Shown here: in pieces, positions 7,180 to 9,514 of the stretch
Position numbering within the stretch: position 1 is the first letter of the stretch
How the letters are laid out: each line of letters begins with the position of its first letter
Source: an uncultured Solirubrobacteraceae bacterium
GTDB taxonomy: Bacteria; Actinomycetota; Thermoleophilia; Solirubrobacterales; Solirubrobacteraceae
Reading direction: 5' to 3'
Length of the DNA stretch: 9,514 nucleotides
NCBI GenBank assembly: GCA_902806215.1
Contig: CADCVT010000419.1
Coordinates: 1-9,514 of the forward strand
Made by a program: the position numbers and the translations under genes
Notes under the pieces: model-generated
What the model was told of the DNA's origin: nothing
Seen by the model: only the letters and a program-made list of their open reading frames with translations
Databases searched by the model: none

Positions 7180-7218
7180 ACGCCATTCAGCGCAAGTTCT
7201 CCAAAGGGGCGGCGTTCA
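7177..7218 (+). repeat. Intergenic inverted repeat between the propeller and second trypsin genes
   Basis: TGAACGCC (7177-7184, including the propeller stop codon) pairs perfectly with GGCGTTCA (7211-7218) across a 26-nt loop, ending 7 nt before the next ATG. An AAAGGGG stretch lies in the loop at 7203-7209 and could be a distant ribosome binding site. It has no T-tract. It could reduce read-through or couple translation of the two genes, or be chance. Confidence 0.45.
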
Positions 7219-7225
7219 AGCGGTC

Positions 7226-8053
7226 ATGCCCACCCTGCGTAGAACCCTTCTCGCGTGCGCGGTCGCCTGCACCGCGCTGACCGCATCCGCCGCTCCCTCC
7301 CACGCGATCGTCGGCGGAACCAACGCCTCGGCCGGCGAGTATCCCGCCGTCGCCCAGATCTCGTTCGGCTTCATCTTCTCGTGCACGGGCACGCTCATCT
7401 CGCCGGACACGGTGCTCACCGCGGGCCACTGCTCGTCGATCACGAGCCCGACGACGATCGCCTCGCCGGCCTCGTACCCGGCCGCGACGATCAACGTCCG
7501 CATCGGCCATCACCAGGACAACACCGGCGGCGAGGTCGTCCCGGTCTCCCGCGTGATCATGCAGCCGAGCTACATCGGCGCGACGAGCTCGCACGACATC
7601 TCGCTGCTCAAGCTCAGCCGCCCGGCGACCAAGGCCCCGGTCAAGGTCAGCGGCCCGGCCGAGACCAGCCTCTTCACGCCCGGCACGATGGAGACCATCG
7701 TCGGTTGGGGCGTCACCGAGGAGAACGGCTCCGGCCCGGACTTCCTCCAGGAGGCCCAGGTGCCGATCGTCGACGAGAACACGTGTGACGCGCAGAACGC
7801 CAACATCGGCGGCATCGACCCCGACACCAACATCTGCGCCGGCTACGCGCAGGGCGGCGTCGACACCTGCCAGGGCGACTCCGGCGGCCCGATGTTCGGC
7901 AAGACGGCCGGTGGCGTCCTTCGCGTCGTCGGCGCGACGAGCTACGGCGACGGCTGCGCCCGCAAGAACAAGCCAGGGGTCTACGCCGCCGTCGGCAAGC
8001 CCGAGCTGCGCGAGTGGATCCGCTCGCACGACGCCGACGGCGTCGCGCCGTAG
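7226..8053 (+). CDS. Secreted trypsin-like serine protease (S1A) lacking a propeptide
   Basis: The 275-residue product starts at ATG 7226 with a signal peptide (MPTLRRTLLACAVACTALTA) ending in PSHA, immediately followed by IVGG (28-31). Signal peptidase cleavage after Ala27 would itself expose the Ile needed for the active trypsin fold, so no separate activation step is evident. The triad is His68 (LTAGHC), Asp124 (SHDISLL) and Ser219 (GDSGGP). Asp213 in VDTCQGDSGGP predicts Arg/Lys specificity. Cysteine pairs 53-69, 187-204 and 215 with the Cys of GDGCARKNKPGVY match trypsins. It ends in the usual amphipathic C-terminal helix (ELREWIRSHDADG). No strong Shine-Dalgarno lies close to the ATG. 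It follows the beta-propeller gene by 46 nt on the same strand, so an operon is plausible. It is a distinct protein from the trypsin at 1474-2271, not a recent duplicate, judging by loops and sequence. Confidence 0.95.
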   Translation: MPTLRRTLLACAVACTALTASAAPSHAIVGGTNASAGEYPAVAQISFGFIFSCTGTLISPDTVLTAGHCSSITSPTTIASPASYPAATINVRIGHHQDNTGGEVVPVSRVIMQPSYIGATSSHDISLLKLSRPATKAPVKVSGPAETSLFTPGTMETIVGWGVTEENGSGPDFLQEAQVPIVDENTCDAQNANIGGIDPDTNICAGYAQGGVDTCQGDSGGPMFGKTAGGVLRVVGATSYGDGCARKNKPGVYAAVGKPELREWIRSHDADGVAP

Positions 8054-8057
8054 CCCA

Positions 8058-8063
8058 TAGCCT
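8058..8063 (+). promoter_or_regulatory. Leaderless-type -10 box of the dehydrogenase gene
   Basis: TAGCCT fits the actinobacterial -10 pattern TANNNT and ends 6 nt before ATG 8070. That spacing would place the transcription start at or next to the A of ATG. There is no Shine-Dalgarno before this gene, which agrees with a leaderless mRNA. No clear -35 is seen. Confidence 0.6.
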
Positions 8064-8069
8064 GGCGCC

Positions 8070-9113
8070 ATGCGCGCCACCGTCATGTACGGGGCCGGGG
8101 ACGTCCGTGTCGAGGACGTCCCCGATCCCTCGCTCCGCGAGCCCACCGACGTCCTGCTGCGGATCACGCGTGCGTGCATCTGCGGCAGTGACCTCTGGCC
8201 CTACAAGTCGATGGAGCCGGTCGGAGAGACCGGCGACGGCGCGCGCATGGGCCACGAGTTCATCGGCGTCGTGGAGGATGTCGGCGCGGATGTCGGCACG
8301 CTCGCCAAGGGCGACGTGGTCGTCGCGCCGTTCGTCTTCTCCGACGGCACCTGCGACTTCTGCGACGAGGGCCTGCACACGTCGTGCCGCCACGGCGGCT
8401 TCTGGGGCGCCGGCGACGTCGACGGCGGCCAGGGCGAGGCGGTCCGCGTCCCGCACGCCGACGGCACGCTGGTCAAGCTGCCGGTCGCCGAGGACGACGC
8501 GCTCATGGCGTCGCTGCTCACGCTGTCCGACGTCTACGCGACCGGCCACCATGCGGCCGTCAACGCCGGCGTCGCGCCCGGCAAGACCGTCGCCGTCGTC
8601 GGCGACGGCGCGGTCGGGTTGTGCGGCGTGCTCGCCGCCAAACGCCTCGGCGCCGAGCAGATCATCATCCTCGGCCGCCACGAGGACCGCACGTCGCTCG
8701 CTCGTGAGTTCGGCGCCACCGACGTCGTCGCCGAGCGCGGCAAGGAGGCGACCGCGAAGGTGCGCGAGCTCACCGGCGGCGACGGCTGCCACTCGGTGCT
8801 CGAGTGCGTCGGGATGGAGGACGCGATCGTGACCGCGATCAAGATCGCCCGCTCCGGCGGATCCGTCGGGCGCGTCGGGGTCTCGCAGGTCCCGTCGATC
8901 CCGCTGTCGATGGAGAGCTTCCGCCGCAACATCACGATCTCCGGCGGCATCGCTCCCGCCCGCGCGTACATCGACGAGCTCCTTCCCGACGTGCTCGAGG
9001 GCCGGATCGAGCCCGGCCGCGTCTTCGACCGCACCCTGCCGCTCGACGAGACGCCCGACGGCTACCGGGCGATGAACGACCGCGAGGCCATCAAGGTCCT
9101 GGTCAGGCCCTGA
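8070..9113 (+). CDS. Zinc-dependent alcohol dehydrogenase family protein (medium-chain dehydrogenase)
   Basis: The 347-residue product should oxidise an alcohol or reduce a carbonyl with NAD(P) in the cytoplasm; the substrate is not evident. The N-terminal GroES-like domain carries the catalytic zinc set: Cys38 (CICGSD), His62-Glu63 (MGHEFIG) and probably Asp154 (TLSDVYATGHH). The structural-zinc lobe, SDGTCDFCDEGLHTSC, has only three Cys (95, 98, 106); Asp92 takes the place of the first, as I recall is usual in this subgroup. The Rossmann motif is VVGDGAVGL (176-184). The second beta strand ends in ILGRHEDR, with Gly-Arg instead of the Asp typical of NAD enzymes, which hints at NADP. Length is normal for the family. 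The start is ATG 8070, after a leaderless-type -10 box and 16 nt after the trypsin stop. Its TGA overlaps the presumed start of the next gene. Confidence 0.95.
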   Translation: MRATVMYGAGDVRVEDVPDPSLREPTDVLLRITRACICGSDLWPYKSMEPVGETGDGARMGHEFIGVVEDVGADVGTLAKGDVVVAPFVFSDGTCDFCDEGLHTSCRHGGFWGAGDVDGGQGEAVRVPHADGTLVKLPVAEDDALMASLLTLSDVYATGHHAAVNAGVAPGKTVAVVGDGAVGLCGVLAAKRLGAEQIIILGRHEDRTSLAREFGATDVVAERGKEATAKVRELTGGDGCHSVLECVGMEDAIVTAIKIARSGGSVGRVGVSQVPSIPLSMESFRRNITISGGIAPARAYIDELLPDVLEGRIEPGRVFDRTLPLDETPDGYRAMNDREAIKVLVRP

Positions 9114-9514
9114 GCGGCGCGCTGGAGATCCGCGGCGCGGCGGAGGGTCCGCTCGACGAGCCGCTCGAGCTCTCCGCGCGCGGGCTCGGCGACGCCGAGG
9201 CGATCTGGCGGGCGCGGGTGCGCGACGACGACGGCCGGGTGTGGCGCGCCGTCGGGACGCGGCCGGAGAACCTGTGGCAGCGCTGGGCGCCGGCCAAGCC
9301 GGCCGGCGCTCCGTCGTTCGCCAACCTGCGGTCGCTGCGGCCGGTGAGCGTCGACGTGCGCGTCGAGGCCGCCGACGGGCGCGCCGCCGCGCGCACGATC
9401 ACGCGGTCGCTGGTCGGCCCGGGCGTCCGGGTGCGCCGCTGGCGCGACCTCAAGGCCACGCTGTTCCTGCCGTCCCAGCCGCGCGCGACGCTCGTCCTGG
9501 CCGACGGCGAGCTG
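9110..9514 (+). CDS. Partial gene: acyl-CoA thioesterase/BAAT N-terminal domain-like protein
   Basis: An open frame runs from CTG 9110 to the window edge (135 codons) with strong coding character. Its opening, SGALEIRGAAEGPLDEPLEL, then AIWRARVRDDDGRVWRA, and later VRVRRWRDLKATLFLP resemble the N-terminal Ig-like domain of acyl-CoA thioester hydrolases and bile acid-CoA:amino acid N-acyltransferases (PF04775). In that family an alpha/beta hydrolase domain follows; RATLVLADGEL at the cut would be its first strand. No ATG, GTG or TTG stands in frame near the 5' end; CTG 9110 overlaps the dehydrogenase TGA as CTGA, with GGTCAGG just upstream. Translational coupling with the dehydrogenase is likely. 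The catalytic nucleophile lies beyond the window, so the enzyme call is tentative. Confidence 0.7.
   Translation, partial: MSGALEIRGAAEGPLDEPLELSARGLGDAEAIWRARVRDDDGRVWRAVGTRPENLWQRWAPAKPAGAPSFANLRSLRPVSVDVRVEAADGRAAARTITRSLVGPGVRVRRWRDLKATLFLPSQPRATLVLADGEL

Noticed and set aside
8154..8400. Dehydrogenase as a broken enzyme because the structural-zinc lobe has three Cys
   Set aside because: Asp92 sits where the first Cys would be, which I recall as normal for this subgroup; the catalytic zinc residues and Rossmann motif are intact.
7713..8792. A 359-codon minus-strand frame over the trypsin and dehydrogenase genes
   Set aside because: It is antisense shadow of two well-recognised families and its text is Arg/Ala/Asp-rich with no motifs.
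1..9514. tRNA, rRNA, CRISPR array, insertion sequence or integration site
   Set aside because: Read through on both strands: no spaced direct repeats, no terminal inverted repeats with a transposase, and no recognisable RNA gene.

Overview
The window is very GC-rich, with strong G/C preference at third codon positions. It carries actinobacterial habits: an SD-less gene with a TANNNT box right before ATG, a GTG start, and many secreted S1 proteases. Several proteins resemble, from memory, families common in Solirubrobacterales (Thermoleophilia): SVWYxWT-repeat/Ig-like secreted proteins, the single-pass protein at 3273-4145, and a zinc-dependent dehydrogenase. I infer a soil-type actinobacterium of that group. 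No rRNA, tRNA, CRISPR array or mobile element was seen.

Layout. (1) 1-1262, minus: a secreted multidomain protein running off the left edge. It has a signal peptide, two SVWYxWT-type repeats, an Ig-like domain and then the active-site segment of an S1C/MarP-like serine protease. As written it is broken by four single-base frameshifts; undoing them restores exactly 420 continuous codons. (2) 1474-2271, plus: a secreted trypsin with a short propeptide. (3) 2275-3201, minus: a YihY/BrkB membrane protein, convergent with the trypsin, the two stop codons being 3 nt apart. (4) 3273-4145, minus: a single-pass membrane protein of unknown function. (5) 4180-5280, minus: a secreted S1-fold protease with a long N-terminal region. 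(6) 5347-7179, plus: a secreted beta-propeller protein (COG4880/PF09826 type), divergent from (5). (7) 7226-8053, plus: a second secreted trypsin whose mature IVGG terminus directly follows the signal peptide. (8) 8070-9113, plus: a zinc-dependent medium-chain dehydrogenase with a leaderless-type promoter. (9) 9110-9514, plus: the start of a protein resembling the acyl-CoA thioesterase/BAAT N-terminal domain, cut by the right edge and apparently using a CTG start.

How they may work together. Positions 1-8053 form a cell-surface and secretion neighbourhood: three complete S1-fold proteases, a fourth protease fragment, a secreted beta-propeller and two membrane proteins. One trypsin looks zymogenic and the other looks active on secretion, both with the Asp that gives Arg/Lys specificity, so a small activation cascade is possible (inference). 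The dehydrogenase and thioesterase-like genes look like a separate small metabolic operon. The left 1.26 kb, with clustered frameshifts and an odd domain join, is the least trustworthy part of the sequence.
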